Shown here piece by piece: positions 9,859-20,106 of a stretch of DNA of 53,814 bases. Location: positions 1 to 53,814 of the forward strand of contig JAGQYP010000022.1 in the NCBI GenBank assembly GCA_020436025.1, in the 5' to 3' direction. A program made the position numbers and the translations under genes. This DNA is from Crocinitomicaceae bacterium (lineage in GTDB: Bacteria > Bacteroidota > Bacteroidia > Flavobacteriales_D > Crocinitomicaceae). The stretch's first letter is position 1. Every line of letters begins with the position of its first letter. The notes under the pieces were generated by a model. The model had not been told where the DNA came from, ran no database searches, and saw nothing but the letters and a program-made list of their open reading frames with translations.

Positions 9859-10588
9859 AACATACGGACTAATCGGAAAAACTCTGGGGCATTCTTTTTC
9901 CCAGAAGTATTTCTCTCAAAAATTTGAAGCTCAAGGATCGGATGAAACCTATGAGAATTTTGAACTTGAGAATATTCAACTGTTTCCTGAATTAATTGCC
10001 TCGCGTAGAGATTTATGTGGACTAAATGTCACCATTCCTTACAAAGAATCCATCATCCCTTTTTTAGATGAATTATCCGAAGAGGCAAGAGCCATTGGCG
10101 CAGTAAATACGATTAAGATTGAGGGAGAAAAGCTAATTGGGTACAATACCGATGCCTTTGGTTTTCATCAGTCTATCAAGCCCTTTTTGAAGGGAGATTG
10201 TCATCGAGCTTTGATTCTGGGGACCGGCGGCGCATCCAAAGCGGTTGCCTACGTTTTAAAAGGGCTAGGTATCGATTGTTTTTTTATTTCACGCGAACCC
10301 AAAGGCGAATTTGAATACGGTTATGATGCGATCAATCAAATAATGATGAATTCAATGGGATTGATTGTAAACACCACTCCAGTTGGAACCTATCCCAAAA
10401 TCGATGAAGCACCAGACATTCCTTATCATTTAATCAGTTCGAAACATCATGTTTACGATTTGATCTACAATCCTGAGAAAACAAAATTTTTAGAACTAGC
10501 TGAAAAGCAAGGAGCATCCATCCAAAATGGGTATCAGATGCTTATACATCAGGCGGAAAAGGCGTATCAAATCTGGGATAAAGATTAA
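9842..10588 (+). CDS. aroE: Shikimate dehydrogenase
   Basis: About 248 residues; it reduces 3-dehydroshikimate to shikimate with NADPH in aromatic amino-acid and folate precursor synthesis. It shows the family N-terminus YGLIGKTLGHSFSQKYF (Ser residues that bind shikimate), NVTIPYKESI (catalytic Lys), GAVNTI, NTDAFGF, the nucleotide-binding loop ILGTGGASKAV, NTTPVGTYP and a C-terminal GYQMLIHQAEKAY. No ATG or GTG precedes the conserved start in frame. The nearest candidate is TTG at 9842, with another TTG at 9821, and both lie inside the 3' end of the DUF368 gene. The TTG at 9842 gives the N-terminal length closest to the family. Translation is probably coupled to the upstream gene. Confidence 0.9.
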   Translation: MQKRNKTYGLIGKTLGHSFSQKYFSQKFEAQGSDETYENFELENIQLFPELIASRRDLCGLNVTIPYKESIIPFLDELSEEARAIGAVNTIKIEGEKLIGYNTDAFGFHQSIKPFLKGDCHRALILGTGGASKAVAYVLKGLGIDCFFISREPKGEFEYGYDAINQIMMNSMGLIVNTTPVGTYPKIDEAPDIPYHLISSKHHVYDLIYNPEKTKFLELAEKQGASIQNGYQMLIHQAEKAYQIWDKD

Positions 10589-10995
10589 TAATCCGGATAG
10601 ATTAACTCAAGGTTGCAAACAATAGAATCGCCCGGACTCCTCCAAGTCATTTTCTTTCCTTTCTTTTCTACATCAAAAGTAATGGTGGAAATGTAATTCA
10701 AGGTAACGAACGTATCTACATCTACACTGACAATGAAATTCGAAATGGTCAATTTTTGATTGTTTTTATCCAAGGAATAATTGTGTACCAATGGAGAAGT
10801 AGACCAATCCAAAGAATAAAGGCATTCAGGAGACTGATTAAAAGTCCAAACAGCCGAGAATTGAGTCACAGTCACATTTTGACCATTAAATGTCTGACTT
10901 GTAATCTGCCAATTTCCGCGAATGTTTTTCTCAGTTACCTTAGTACAGGAAATCACGAAGGTGGCAAATATGCTTATGATTAATAATCCTCTCAT
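10585..10995 (-). CDS. Small lipoprotein, lipocalin-like
   Basis: A 136-residue protein with a lipoprotein signal (hydrophobic stretch LLIISIFATF followed by lipobox VISC), so it is predicted to be lipidated and periplasmic or outer-membrane. The rest is a small beta-rich domain with IRGNWQITSQTF near the start. It resembles the lipocalin-like lipoproteins (W-x-[IL] strand start, alternating strands) common in Bacteroidota, but no family is certain. Its stop codon overlaps the stop of the convergent aroE gene. It lies 30 bases downstream of the cyclase gene on the same strand and could be transcribed with it. Confidence 0.7.
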   Translation of the reverse strand: MRGLLIISIFATFVISCTKVTEKNIRGNWQITSQTFNGQNVTVTQFSAVWTFNQSPECLYSLDWSTSPLVHNYSLDKNNQKLTISNFIVSVDVDTFVTLNYISTITFDVEKKGKKMTWRSPGDSIVCNLELIYPDY

Positions 10996-11025
10996 CTCAA
11001 TTCTTTAGAACGGTAAAAATAGGCT

Positions 11026-12708
11026 TTAGGTTAAATTTTTCAAAGTTTTTTGAATCTCTAGGATCTTATTTTCTTTTCCTTTTTGCCTTAAATTGTAGGC
11101 AGTTGTCGTGTAATACTCGTGTTTTTCCTGCAAATAATTCAATTGAAAATTATACCATTCAAAGTCGGTAAATAATTTTCCATGACGACGCATTTCTTCA
11201 CGAAGGTCTTTGGCAATTTTATTGTAATCTGGTCGGCCTAAATAATCGTGGTCTGCATCACATATGATCATTTCTAACTTGGATTGTGGTTTGACCCCAT
11301 TGGCAGTAGCCAAAATTATTTTCTTAATGATCTCAATATGCTCAGTTGTATAGCCGTAATAGGGAAGAGTCTGTTCAGCCAATTTTACAGCTAACTCTTC
11401 ATTATTATCATATTTATAGATGAAGCCAGTGTCGTGAAACAAGACAGCAGTTCTCAACAAAATGATTCCTTCTTCATCGATCCCTTCAAGAGTAGCCAAA
11501 CGAACAGCGGCCTTTTCCACATTCAGAGTATGGTGTACATTGTGGTAAATTAACTTGCTAGATAATTCTGATTTCAATGTATTGATGATACTCGTTTTTG
11601 CTCCATTGAAATCCATGATGGGGAGTCCGCAAAGTTGCCTCATTTTCTGATTGGCAATCTTTCCTTCTCTATACAGTGAAAACTCTTCTTTGATCTTATC
11701 CAGAAAATACAACTCCAGTTCCCCGATATTTTTAACATCAATCGTTCCTCTTTCAGTAAATTCGAAATAGTCCTTCAACTCCTCATATACGTGTTTGGAA
11801 ACGGTGATCTTTTGGGGTTCACTGTTCTTTTCACAGCGAGAAGCAACGTTAACGGAATGCCCCCAAACATCAAAAGTAAATTTATGCTTACCAATAACTC
11901 CGGCAATCAGTTCTCCTGTGTGCATTCCAATACGTACCTCCCAAAAATCCCTTCCAAAAGCTTTGGCGGTTTGTATTTCAGTTTCCATGATATCGCGAAT
12001 CCGAATAGCTGCCAATGCCGTTCTAATGGATGGATTAGGGTTGGATTCAGTTACTCCACCAACCGCCATGTAGGCATCCCCAATGGTTTTAATTTTTTCC
12101 AAATGAAACATTTCAACGATCTCATCATACTTTGAGAAATAGTAGTCCAATTTTTTAATTAATTCTATCGGTTTATTCTCGGATGCGATTTTTGAAAAAT
12201 CTTTGAAATCAGTAAATAGAATGGATCCGTTTTCAATTCTTTTCGGGCTTGATACTCCTTTGTTGTAAAACTCTTCTAGCGTTTTTTTAGGAAGGATGTT
12301 CTCCAATAATTGAATAATCCTTTTTTCCTTGAAATAAAGCTTCTTAAAGACTTCTATTTTAGTCTTAACCAGTTTTTCATTGAAAGGTTTTTTCAAATAA
12401 TCTACAGCCCCCAAATTGTAGCCTTTAACGAGATCAACGGATTCTACATCATCTGCCAATACAAGTAAGAAAGTCTGTCGATTTTGTAATTGCTTGTTTA
12501 AAAATTCTGTGATGTCGTAGTTTTCTAATTCTGGAGACTCCAAATTGATGATGACGATCCCGATTTCATAGTTTTCAAACTTTTCCATGAAATCGGAAAC
12601 ATGATTCGTTTTGAAGATATTATGTCCCCTTCCTCTGAGAATACTGTATAAACTTTCAAGATCATTATGATTCTGATCGAATAAGAGTATGTTAATGTAC
12701 TTTTCCAT
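11026..12708 (-). CDS. Pseudo-receiver / class III adenylate cyclase / HD-domain fusion
   Basis: A 560-residue cytoplasmic signalling protein with three parts. Residues 5-125 look like a response-regulator receiver; Asp11 and the Lys-Pro at 107-108 are present, but the phosphoacceptor position holds Asn55 (IVIINLESPE), so phosphorylation is unlikely. Residues about 160-335 are a class III nucleotide cyclase with both metal-binding Asp residues (FTD167, GD211), the ATP-selecting Lys207 (KIKTIG) and Asp280 (FDVWG), and Asn287/Arg291 (VNVASR). This set predicts adenylate rather than guanylate cyclase activity. Residues about 375-520 contain an HD phosphohydrolase-like domain (YHNVHHT, FHD426, ICDADHD). 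The protein may make cAMP and hydrolyse a nucleotide or phosphoester; the substrate of the HD domain is unknown. Confidence 0.87.
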   Translation of the reverse strand: MEKYINILLFDQNHNDLESLYSILRGRGHNIFKTNHVSDFMEKFENYEIGIVIINLESPELENYDITEFLNKQLQNRQTFLLVLADDVESVDLVKGYNLGAVDYLKKPFNEKLVKTKIEVFKKLYFKEKRIIQLLENILPKKTLEEFYNKGVSSPKRIENGSILFTDFKDFSKIASENKPIELIKKLDYYFSKYDEIVEMFHLEKIKTIGDAYMAVGGVTESNPNPSIRTALAAIRIRDIMETEIQTAKAFGRDFWEVRIGMHTGELIAGVIGKHKFTFDVWGHSVNVASRCEKNSEPQKITVSKHVYEELKDYFEFTERGTIDVKNIGELELYFLDKIKEEFSLYREGKIANQKMRQLCGLPIMDFNGAKTSIINTLKSELSSKLIYHNVHHTLNVEKAAVRLATLEGIDEEGIILLRTAVLFHDTGFIYKYDNNEELAVKLAEQTLPYYGYTTEHIEIIKKIILATANGVKPQSKLEMIICDADHDYLGRPDYNKIAKDLREEMRRHGKLFTDFEWYNFQLNYLQEKHEYYTTTAYNLRQKGKENKILEIQKTLKNLT

Positions 12709-12821
12709 AATTTGCTAGGTGCATCAACGTACAAAATACATATTTATTGAGGATTAGGAAGGATGTTTTTTGAATTTTTCGGATTCCCTTGGCTTAATTA
12801 TGAAAAATAGCCTTTTAATCT

Positions 12822-12829
12822 TAATTTTG
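12822..12829 (+). promoter_or_regulatory. -7 promoter element (TAATTTTG) of the hisS operon
   Basis: An exact TAnnTTTG match 20 bases before the hisS ATG, in the divergent region between the cyclase gene and hisS. No well-placed -33 TTG is seen. The short leader is typical of Bacteroidota genes. Confidence 0.55.
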
Positions 12830-12849
12830 CCGGATATTTCAACCAACAA

Positions 12850-14217
12850 ATGGCAGAAAAAGTAACAAATTTAAAAGGAACCCGAGACATCCTTCCGCAG
12901 GATATGCTTAAACGAAATTACATTTTTGACACGATTAAAAATGTGTTTCAAAAGTTTGGCTATCAGCAAATTGAAACTCCTTCGATGGAGAAGACTTCTA
13001 CGCTGATGGGGAAGTATGGTGAAGAAGGGGATAACCTTATTTTTAAGGTGATGAACCAAGGAGAGAAAGTTGGGAAAGCAGACATGGAAGCTTACAATTC
13101 CGGAAATTTGAAACGATTTGCTTTGTCTTTGTCTGAGAGAGCCATGAGGTATGATTTAACGGTTCCATTTGCCAGATTTGTTGTTCAGCATCAGAATGAA
13201 TTAGCCTTTCCTTTCAAAAGATTTCAAATTCAGCCGGTTTGGAGGGGAGATCGACCTCAAAAAGGTAGATATCAGGAGTTTTATCAGTGTGATGCAGATG
13301 TAGTTGGAAGTGATTCTTTGATTTTTGAAGTGGAATTTATTCAGATTTTCGATGAGGTACTTTCTTCACTTCAAATTCCCGATTTTACAATCAAGATCAA
13401 CAACAGAAAAATTCTTACTGGAATTGCGCAATTAATCAATAAGGAAGATCAGATTGTAGACTTGACAGTGGCCATTGATAAATTAGATAAGATCGGGAAA
13501 GATGGCGTGATCAAGGAACTGGAATCCAAAGGTTTCTCTAAAGAAAATATTAAAACCATCGATCCATTATTCCATTTTGAAGGATCCAATCAGGATAAAA
13601 TAAAGGCTCTTAAGAATTTGCTTGAAAACTCAATTGAGGGTCAGAAAGGAATTGAAGAAATGGAGTTTATTTTGAATCAAATTGATTTGGTTGGATTGCA
13701 ATCTGCAAAATTAGAATTGGATGTGACTTTGGCTAGAGGTCTCAACTACTATACAGGAGCCATTTTTGAAGTAAAAGCAAACAATGTTTCGATAGGAAGT
13801 ATTTGCGGAGGAGGAAGATATGATGACCTGACTGGTTTGTTTGGTTTGAATGATTTAAGTGGAGTAGGAATTTCCTTTGGAGCTGATCGTATTTATGATG
13901 TCTTGGAAGAGTTGAATCTGTTCCCTGATAGTTTGAAAACAGACCTCGATGTATTGTTCATCAATTTTGGTGAAAACGAATTTGCTCATTGTTTCAAATT
14001 GGCAACCCAACTTAGGAAAGAAGGCTTCAAAGTGGAAGTTTACCCTGAAAGTAGCAAGTTGAAAAAACAATTTAGTTATGCAGATAAAAGGGGAGTTCGA
14101 TATACAGCTTTAATTGGTGCTGACGAAATCAAAGCAGGAAAATTCCAGATGAAAAACATGGTTTCAGGAGAGCAAACGGAAGTAGATTATGAGGGAATGA
14201 AGGCCCTTTTGAAATAA
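12850..14217 (+). CDS. hisS: Histidyl-tRNA synthetase
   Basis: A 455-residue class II aminoacyl-tRNA synthetase that charges tRNA-His. It starts with the family pattern TNLKGTRDILPQD, then motif 2 (QIQPVWRGDRPQKGRYQEFYQCDADV), the histidine-binding loops ARGLNYYTGAIFEV and CGGGRYDDLTG, and motif 3 (GVGISFGADRI). The C-terminal anticodon-binding domain follows (VLFINFGENE to the end), with LKKQFSYADKRGV as in other HisS proteins. Length is standard. It is the first gene of a plus-strand operon with hutH 7 bases downstream, which joins histidine charging with histidine breakdown. Confidence 0.96.
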   Translation: MAEKVTNLKGTRDILPQDMLKRNYIFDTIKNVFQKFGYQQIETPSMEKTSTLMGKYGEEGDNLIFKVMNQGEKVGKADMEAYNSGNLKRFALSLSERAMRYDLTVPFARFVVQHQNELAFPFKRFQIQPVWRGDRPQKGRYQEFYQCDADVVGSDSLIFEVEFIQIFDEVLSSLQIPDFTIKINNRKILTGIAQLINKEDQIVDLTVAIDKLDKIGKDGVIKELESKGFSKENIKTIDPLFHFEGSNQDKIKALKNLLENSIEGQKGIEEMEFILNQIDLVGLQSAKLELDVTLARGLNYYTGAIFEVKANNVSIGSICGGGRYDDLTGLFGLNDLSGVGISFGADRIYDVLEELNLFPDSLKTDLDVLFINFGENEFAHCFKLATQLRKEGFKVEVYPESSKLKKQFSYADKRGVRYTALIGADEIKAGKFQMKNMVSGEQTEVDYEGMKALLK

Positions 14218-14224
14218 GAAATTA

Positions 14225-15712
14225 ATGAAGAATTACAGTATATCAAATCAACAGATCTCAATTGAGGAATTGAGTGAAATTCTAGGTTCTGAAGCCAATG
14301 TCGAATTGTCTGCAGAAGCCATAGGAAAAGTTGAGAAGTGCAGAAATTATTTGGATCAGGTTCTCGCTCAAGGAAACAGAGTGATTTATGGAATCAATAC
14401 TGGATTTGGATCTTTGTGCAATACCATTATTCCAAATGAAGACCTGGAGAAATTACAGGAAAACCTTGTAATGTCTCACGCTTGTGGGATGGGAGATGAA
14501 GTACCAAGAGATATCGTGAAGATCATGCTCTTGTTGAAAGCCATTGGTTTGTCGAAAGGTCATTCTGGAGTCCAAAAAGCCACAATTGACCGATTACTTT
14601 TCTTCTACAACAACGAAATTTTACCTGTTGTATTTCAACAAGGTTCCTTAGGTGCTTCGGGAGATTTGGCTCCATTGGCACATATGTCTTTACCACTGAT
14701 TCATAAAGGAAAGGTTTACGTGAATGGAGTGAAAAAAAACTCCGAAGACATGGAATCAGATTACAATATTGAACCTATTGTACTCCGTGCGAAGGAAGGA
14801 TTGGCTCTATTAAATGGAACACAATTCATGAGTTCATATGGAGCGTGGATCCTCATTAAAGCTCAAAAGCTTTCTAAACTAGCTGACTTAATTGCAGCTT
14901 TATCCGTTGATGCTTTTGAAGGGCATCTTTCTCCGTTTACGAAAGAGGTAAATGAAATCAGAAACCAAGAAGGTCAAATCGAAACGGCTAGAGTCATTCG
15001 TACTTATTTGGAAGGTTCTGAGATAATGCAAGGAGAGAAAAAAAGTGTTCAGGATCCGTATTCTTTTAGATGTGTTCCTCAAGTTCACGGTGCTTCTAAA
15101 GATGCGATCAACCATGCTAAAGTAGTTTTTGAAAGAGAAATGAACGCGGTTACAGATAATCCGACCATTTTCCCAGATGAAGATTTAGTGGTGAGTGCAG
15201 GTAATTTCCATGGTCAACCTTTGGCTGTTTCTTTGGATCTGTTGGGGATTGCTTTAGCAGAATTAGGGAATATTTCAGAGAGGAGAACCTATCAATTGAT
15301 TGGTGGGAATCGTGATCTTCCGGCATTCCTAGTGGCAGAACCAGGGATTAATTCAGGTTTCATGATTCCACAATATACGGCTGCTTCGATTGTTAGTCAG
15401 AATAAACAATTATCAACTCCAGCCTCTATTGATTCCATTGAATCCTCAAATGGGCAAGAAGATCATGTGTCCATGGGAGCCAATGCAGCTACAAAATGTT
15501 ATCAAATCGTGAACAACCTAGAGAAAATTCTGGCAATTGAATTGATGAACGCAGCTCAGGCTCTTGAATTCCGAAGACCAAAAAAGAGTTCACCCATCAT
15601 TGAAAAATTTGTTGCGGATTATCGCTCAAAAGTCGCTTTCACAAAAGAGGATGAATACCTGCATCCAAAAATGATGGCAACAGTAGACTTTCTAAATAAA
15701 TATGAATTTTAA
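14225..15712 (+). CDS. hutH: Histidine ammonia-lyase
   Basis: A 495-residue member of the MIO lyase family that converts L-histidine to urocanate and ammonia. The Ala-Ser-Gly triad forming the MIO cofactor is present (QGSLGASGDLAPLAHM). Other family signatures are YGINTGFGSL, NGTQFMSSYG, QDPYSFRCVPQVHGA, NPTIFPDE and SSNGQEDHVSMGANAA. The NLVMSHACGMG segment has the Ser-His pair usual for histidine-specific rather than phenylalanine-specific enzymes. hutU, hutI and hutG are not in the window. The gene sits between hisS (7-base gap) and a small membrane protein whose ATG directly follows the hutH stop, so all are probably co-transcribed. Confidence 0.95.
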   Translation: MKNYSISNQQISIEELSEILGSEANVELSAEAIGKVEKCRNYLDQVLAQGNRVIYGINTGFGSLCNTIIPNEDLEKLQENLVMSHACGMGDEVPRDIVKIMLLLKAIGLSKGHSGVQKATIDRLLFFYNNEILPVVFQQGSLGASGDLAPLAHMSLPLIHKGKVYVNGVKKNSEDMESDYNIEPIVLRAKEGLALLNGTQFMSSYGAWILIKAQKLSKLADLIAALSVDAFEGHLSPFTKEVNEIRNQEGQIETARVIRTYLEGSEIMQGEKKSVQDPYSFRCVPQVHGASKDAINHAKVVFEREMNAVTDNPTIFPDEDLVVSAGNFHGQPLAVSLDLLGIALAELGNISERRTYQLIGGNRDLPAFLVAEPGINSGFMIPQYTAASIVSQNKQLSTPASIDSIESSNGQEDHVSMGANAATKCYQIVNNLEKILAIELMNAAQALEFRRPKKSSPIIEKFVADYRSKVAFTKEDEYLHPKMMATVDFLNKYEF

Positions 15713-17831
<2,119 letters not shown>

Positions 17832-17847
17832 TGCAAAATTAAAAGTT

Positions 17848-17890
17848 CAAAGTGCAAAATGGGGGTTTAGAAATGAAATTTTGCACTTTG
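17848..17890 (+). terminator. 13-bp stem-loop downstream of ybiT
   Basis: CAAAGTGCAAAAT (17848-17860) is exactly complementary to ATTTTGCACTTTG (17878-17890), with a 17-base loop that starts with GGGGG. It begins 16 bases after the ybiT stop. There is no immediate T run, so it may be a repeat-derived structure or mRNA 3'-end protector rather than a classical intrinsic terminator. Confidence 0.4.
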
Positions 17891-17916
17891 CATTTTGAAT
17901 TCCCTCCCTTTTTCCA

Positions 17917-18031
17917 CCCCGGACTGAAGTCGCGGGGTTGTAAAATGAGATTTTCAGATTTTTAGATTCAAGACTTCCAGAGATTCTAGTTTAAAACTTC
18001 AAACTGATTTCGTTCGAGGATTCAAATCCTC
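17917..18031. repeat. Palindrome pair, copy 1
   Basis: First palindrome at 17917-17937: CCCCG arm, GACTGAAGTC core and CGGGG arm with one unpaired base. Second palindrome at 18016-18031: GAGGATT and AATCCTC arms around CA, preceded by TTTCGTTC and followed by CCAG. Both recur in the same order and orientation about 200 bases further on, so they are real repeats. They resemble REP-type elements, but no REP-associated transposase gene is in the window. Confidence 0.65.
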
Positions 18032-18106
18032 CCAGTAAGTCTTTGCACAAAACCAATTTTTCATTTTGCACTTTGAACTTTGCATTTTGAATTCCTCCCT
18101 TTTCAT

Positions 18107-18253
18107 CCCGGACTGAAGTCACGGGGTTACAAATTACGTGTTCGATCTAGAACAGGGATTTTTTTATTACGATAAAGCCACAAAGTTTTAGATAGGAAAA
18201 ACGGATTCTGGCTTAGGACTTCAAATTTATTTCGTTCGAGGATTGAAATCCTC
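18107..18253. repeat. Palindrome pair, copy 2
   Basis: The GGACTGAAGTC palindrome recurs at 18107-18126 and the GAGGATT/AATCCTC palindrome at 18238-18253. The centre of the latter is GA instead of CA, while both arms are unchanged. The spacer between the two palindromes is longer than in copy 1 (about 111 against 78 bases) and largely different. Conservation of the stems with change only in the loop suggests that the structure is what is maintained. Confidence 0.65.
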
Positions 18254-18322
18254 CCAGAAAGTCACTGACCAAAATCAATTTTTCATTTTTCACTTTTCAT
18301 TTTTAATTTCAAATTCAACCCC

Positions 18323-18679
18323 TCACTGTACTTTCTTCAAGAAAAACTTTTGTCCTGAATTTTCTGGGATGATGATCAGATGTTCTTTTGTGAGTTTGAA
18401 GTCAAATTTCTTACTGTCTTCATGGCCGTCATAGGTTACTTCGAAGTATTCTTCCATGTCTTTGTAGGAGCCTTCAATAACTGATTTGGTTGTATTCCAA
18501 ATGAATCTTCCTTCTTCAGTGAATTCAATGTATCCTCCAACTATTCCGTCGGCATGCGGACCATGTGCATTCTCAATATACCACATTCCGGGAAGGGGAG
18601 AGGTGTATTCTCTTTCTCCAACATTGCAGGCTCCTAACAAGAAGGTTGAAAGTAAAGTGATTAAAATTAAATTTTTCAT
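18323..18679 (-). CDS. Small lipoprotein of unknown function
   Basis: A 118-residue protein with a lipoprotein signal (LILITLLSTFLLGAC, lipobox LGAC). The mature part is beta-rich (PLPGMWYIENAHG, GGYIEFTEEGRFIWN, IEGSYKDMEEYFEVTYDG) and resembles small lipocalin-like domains that begin with a G-x-W strand. It probably sits on the periplasmic side of a membrane. It is a single gene facing the repeat-rich intergenic region at its 3' end and divergent from the membrane-thioredoxin gene. No function can be assigned. Confidence 0.7.
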   Translation of the reverse strand: MKNLILITLLSTFLLGACNVGEREYTSPLPGMWYIENAHGPHADGIVGGYIEFTEEGRFIWNTTKSVIEGSYKDMEEYFEVTYDGHEDSKKFDFKLTKEHLIIIPENSGQKFFLKKVQ

Positions 18680-18726
18680 TCGATCATTTTAAAGAAATGA
18701 ATGCAAATCCCATACCAATAATCTCC

Positions 18727-18734
18727 TATCTTTG
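18727..18734 (+). promoter_or_regulatory. -7 promoter element (TATCTTTG) of the membrane-thioredoxin gene
   Basis: An exact TAnnTTTG match that ends 23 bases before the ATG of the plus-strand gene. No clear -33 element is visible. Confidence 0.55.
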
Positions 18735-18757
18735 CATCACATTAAGAGCTCAAATTT

Positions 18758-19672
18758 ATGAAATATATTTTTCAAATATTCATTGGATTAGGATTGATCG
18801 CTTCGGGATTTTTTCACCAATATTCCATGCAAGTCTTTGAAATTCGAATTTTTGAATTACTAGGTTTTGATTGGCATATCATTCCAATTTTTGGTCGGAT
18901 ATGGTCGGCTTTGGAGATGTACCTTGGTTTGACTCTCATTCTCAGAATCAACCCAAAAAAAATCCATACTTATTTGCTTGCATTGGTAGCTCTTTTTGTT
19001 CTATATGATACCATCTGGGATCTGTTCATCAATAAAAATCAGTTGTATATTGCCATTTGGCCTTTTTATAAGATTGTTGGGCAACATTTTGTTTACTATA
19101 AAATTCCGTTGGCAGTATTGTTATTGATTCAAGTGTTGATGGATTTGAGATTGGGGAAATCTACGGATTTGCCTTGGAAATGGGTGAAGTTTGTTTTTCC
19201 AGTAGGGGCTTTGGCTTTTACTTTTATTTACAATGCCATATTACCGAGAGATCTAAAATATGTTGAGTCCGTGCATGCTTCTCCATTGAATTTGGAAGAA
19301 ATAAATCAGCAAATCAAAGAAGGTTTTGATAAAGTGGATCCTGAATCGGATTGCTTATTAATGTTTGTTTCCTTAGGTTGTTCACACTGTTTGGATGCAA
19401 CAAAAAAGGTAGCCGCAATCAAAAGAAAACATCCGAATTTGAATGTACGACTGATGCTGTTCAACGACAAAAAAGCGGATGTCTTTAAACTGTATGCAAA
19501 TGCGGAAGAATTGGATCACAGTGTTGTTGTTGGTAATGCTTTTCTAGAAGTAACTGGGGGTTCCGTGCCTCACATTATGTATTTAGAAAAAGGAGAGATT
19601 ACTCATGAATGGAGTGGGAAATCTGGTTCCTTTAATTATGATGCGCTTAGTTTTGTGCAGAGCCTGAAGTAA
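18758..19672 (+). CDS. Four- or five-helix membrane protein fused to a thioredoxin-fold CxxC domain
   Basis: A 304-residue protein. Hydrophobic segments lie at about residues 2-18, 41-62, 73-92, 116-131 and 146-165, resembling the DoxX/MauE-type four-helix group. After them comes a thioredoxin-like domain (about 190-304) with a redox motif C208-S-H-C211 in FVSLGCSHCLDATKK and the cis-Pro loop GGSVPHIMYL. The topology probably places the CxxC domain on one side of the inner membrane as a thiol-disulfide reductase or oxidase. MauE/DoxX-thioredoxin pairings are known in disulfide metabolism, so electron transfer to extracytoplasmic thiols is a reasonable inference. The 3' end overlaps the convergent next gene by 26 bases. 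Confidence 0.78.
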   Translation: MKYIFQIFIGLGLIASGFFHQYSMQVFEIRIFELLGFDWHIIPIFGRIWSALEMYLGLTLILRINPKKIHTYLLALVALFVLYDTIWDLFINKNQLYIAIWPFYKIVGQHFVYYKIPLAVLLLIQVLMDLRLGKSTDLPWKWVKFVFPVGALAFTFIYNAILPRDLKYVESVHASPLNLEEINQQIKEGFDKVDPESDCLLMFVSLGCSHCLDATKKVAAIKRKHPNLNVRLMLFNDKKADVFKLYANAEELDHSVVVGNAFLEVTGGSVPHIMYLEKGEITHEWSGKSGSFNYDALSFVQSLK

Positions 19673-19976
19673 GATCTCGTATGGCTTTGATCATGTCTGG
19701 ACACTTCTTTTTAATATAAGCATTGAACTCTTCCTCATTGTATTTTCCATCCTGAATGTGCTTTTCAACCTGAACAATACTTGTCAAGGCTTTTGCTCTG
19801 GCTTCTTGGTAATAAGGGGAAGATTTAGGGAAATCTTTTTGTTGTTCAAGCTTAATAAAATCTTGGTAACAGCTGCAAACTTCTTTCACATCTTTCTTTA
19901 ATTCTTTGGGTGGTAATACCAAATTAGAGGAAGAAAGAGCAAATAAAATGCACAGTAATAGGACAGGAATTTTCAT
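19647..19976 (-). CDS. Short exported protein of unknown function
   Basis: A 109-residue protein with an N-terminal signal peptide (MKIPVLLLCILFALSSSN). The mature part is helical and charged, with three Cys (VCSCYQDF and KKCPDM). The spacing of the Cys suggests a disulfide or small ligand site. It overlaps the 3' end of the membrane-thioredoxin gene by 26 bases in convergent orientation, so they could form antisense mRNA ends. I recognise no family. The signal peptide and the intact frame through the overlap support it as real. Confidence 0.65.
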   Translation of the reverse strand: MKIPVLLLCILFALSSSNLVLPPKELKKDVKEVCSCYQDFIKLEQQKDFPKSSPYYQEARAKALTSIVQVEKHIQDGKYNEEEFNAYIKKKCPDMIKAIRDLTSGSAQN

Positions 19977-20106
19977 TTTTCTAGATGTGTGTAAATAGTT
20001 AATGAATCTCGTATTCCATCACTTATACGGTAAAACTGTTAAAAAGGATGCAACAACTATTCCAACTACTTAAAAATCTGTAAATTCGACACAAACAAAA
20101 TGAATC

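Larger units (their letters stand above)
17832..18322. other. Gene-free repeat-rich intergenic region
   Basis: This 491-base stretch between ybiT and a convergent lipoprotein gene holds no plausible coding frame. It contains a 13-bp stem-loop just after ybiT. Two roughly 150-200-base modules follow; each has a TTTTGCACTTTG-type segment, then a palindrome around GGACTGAAGTC, then a palindrome of the form GAGGATTnnAATCCTC. A third, simpler segment of CATTTTTCACTTTTC type lies at about 18279-18312. A weak hairpin (TGTTC/GAACA, 18139-18154) precedes a T run at 18160-18166. No tRNA, promoter or transposase gene is seen. The arrangement suggests non-autonomous repeated palindromes. Confidence 0.75.

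Noticed and set aside
9821..9860. Frameshift or fusion of DUF368 and aroE
   Set aside because: Both proteins look complete at the junction; coupled initiation at a TTG explains the overlap without a sequence error.
18011..18034. Possible tRNA T-arm or tRNA fragment near GAGGATTCAAATCCTC
   Set aside because: The arm resembles a TTCAAAT loop, but an extra base breaks the normal T-stem geometry, no acceptor stem, D-arm or anticodon arm is found, and the second copy has TTGAAAT.
17832..18322. CRISPR array
   Set aside because: The repeats are unequal in spacing, only two copies occur, and no cas gene is present.
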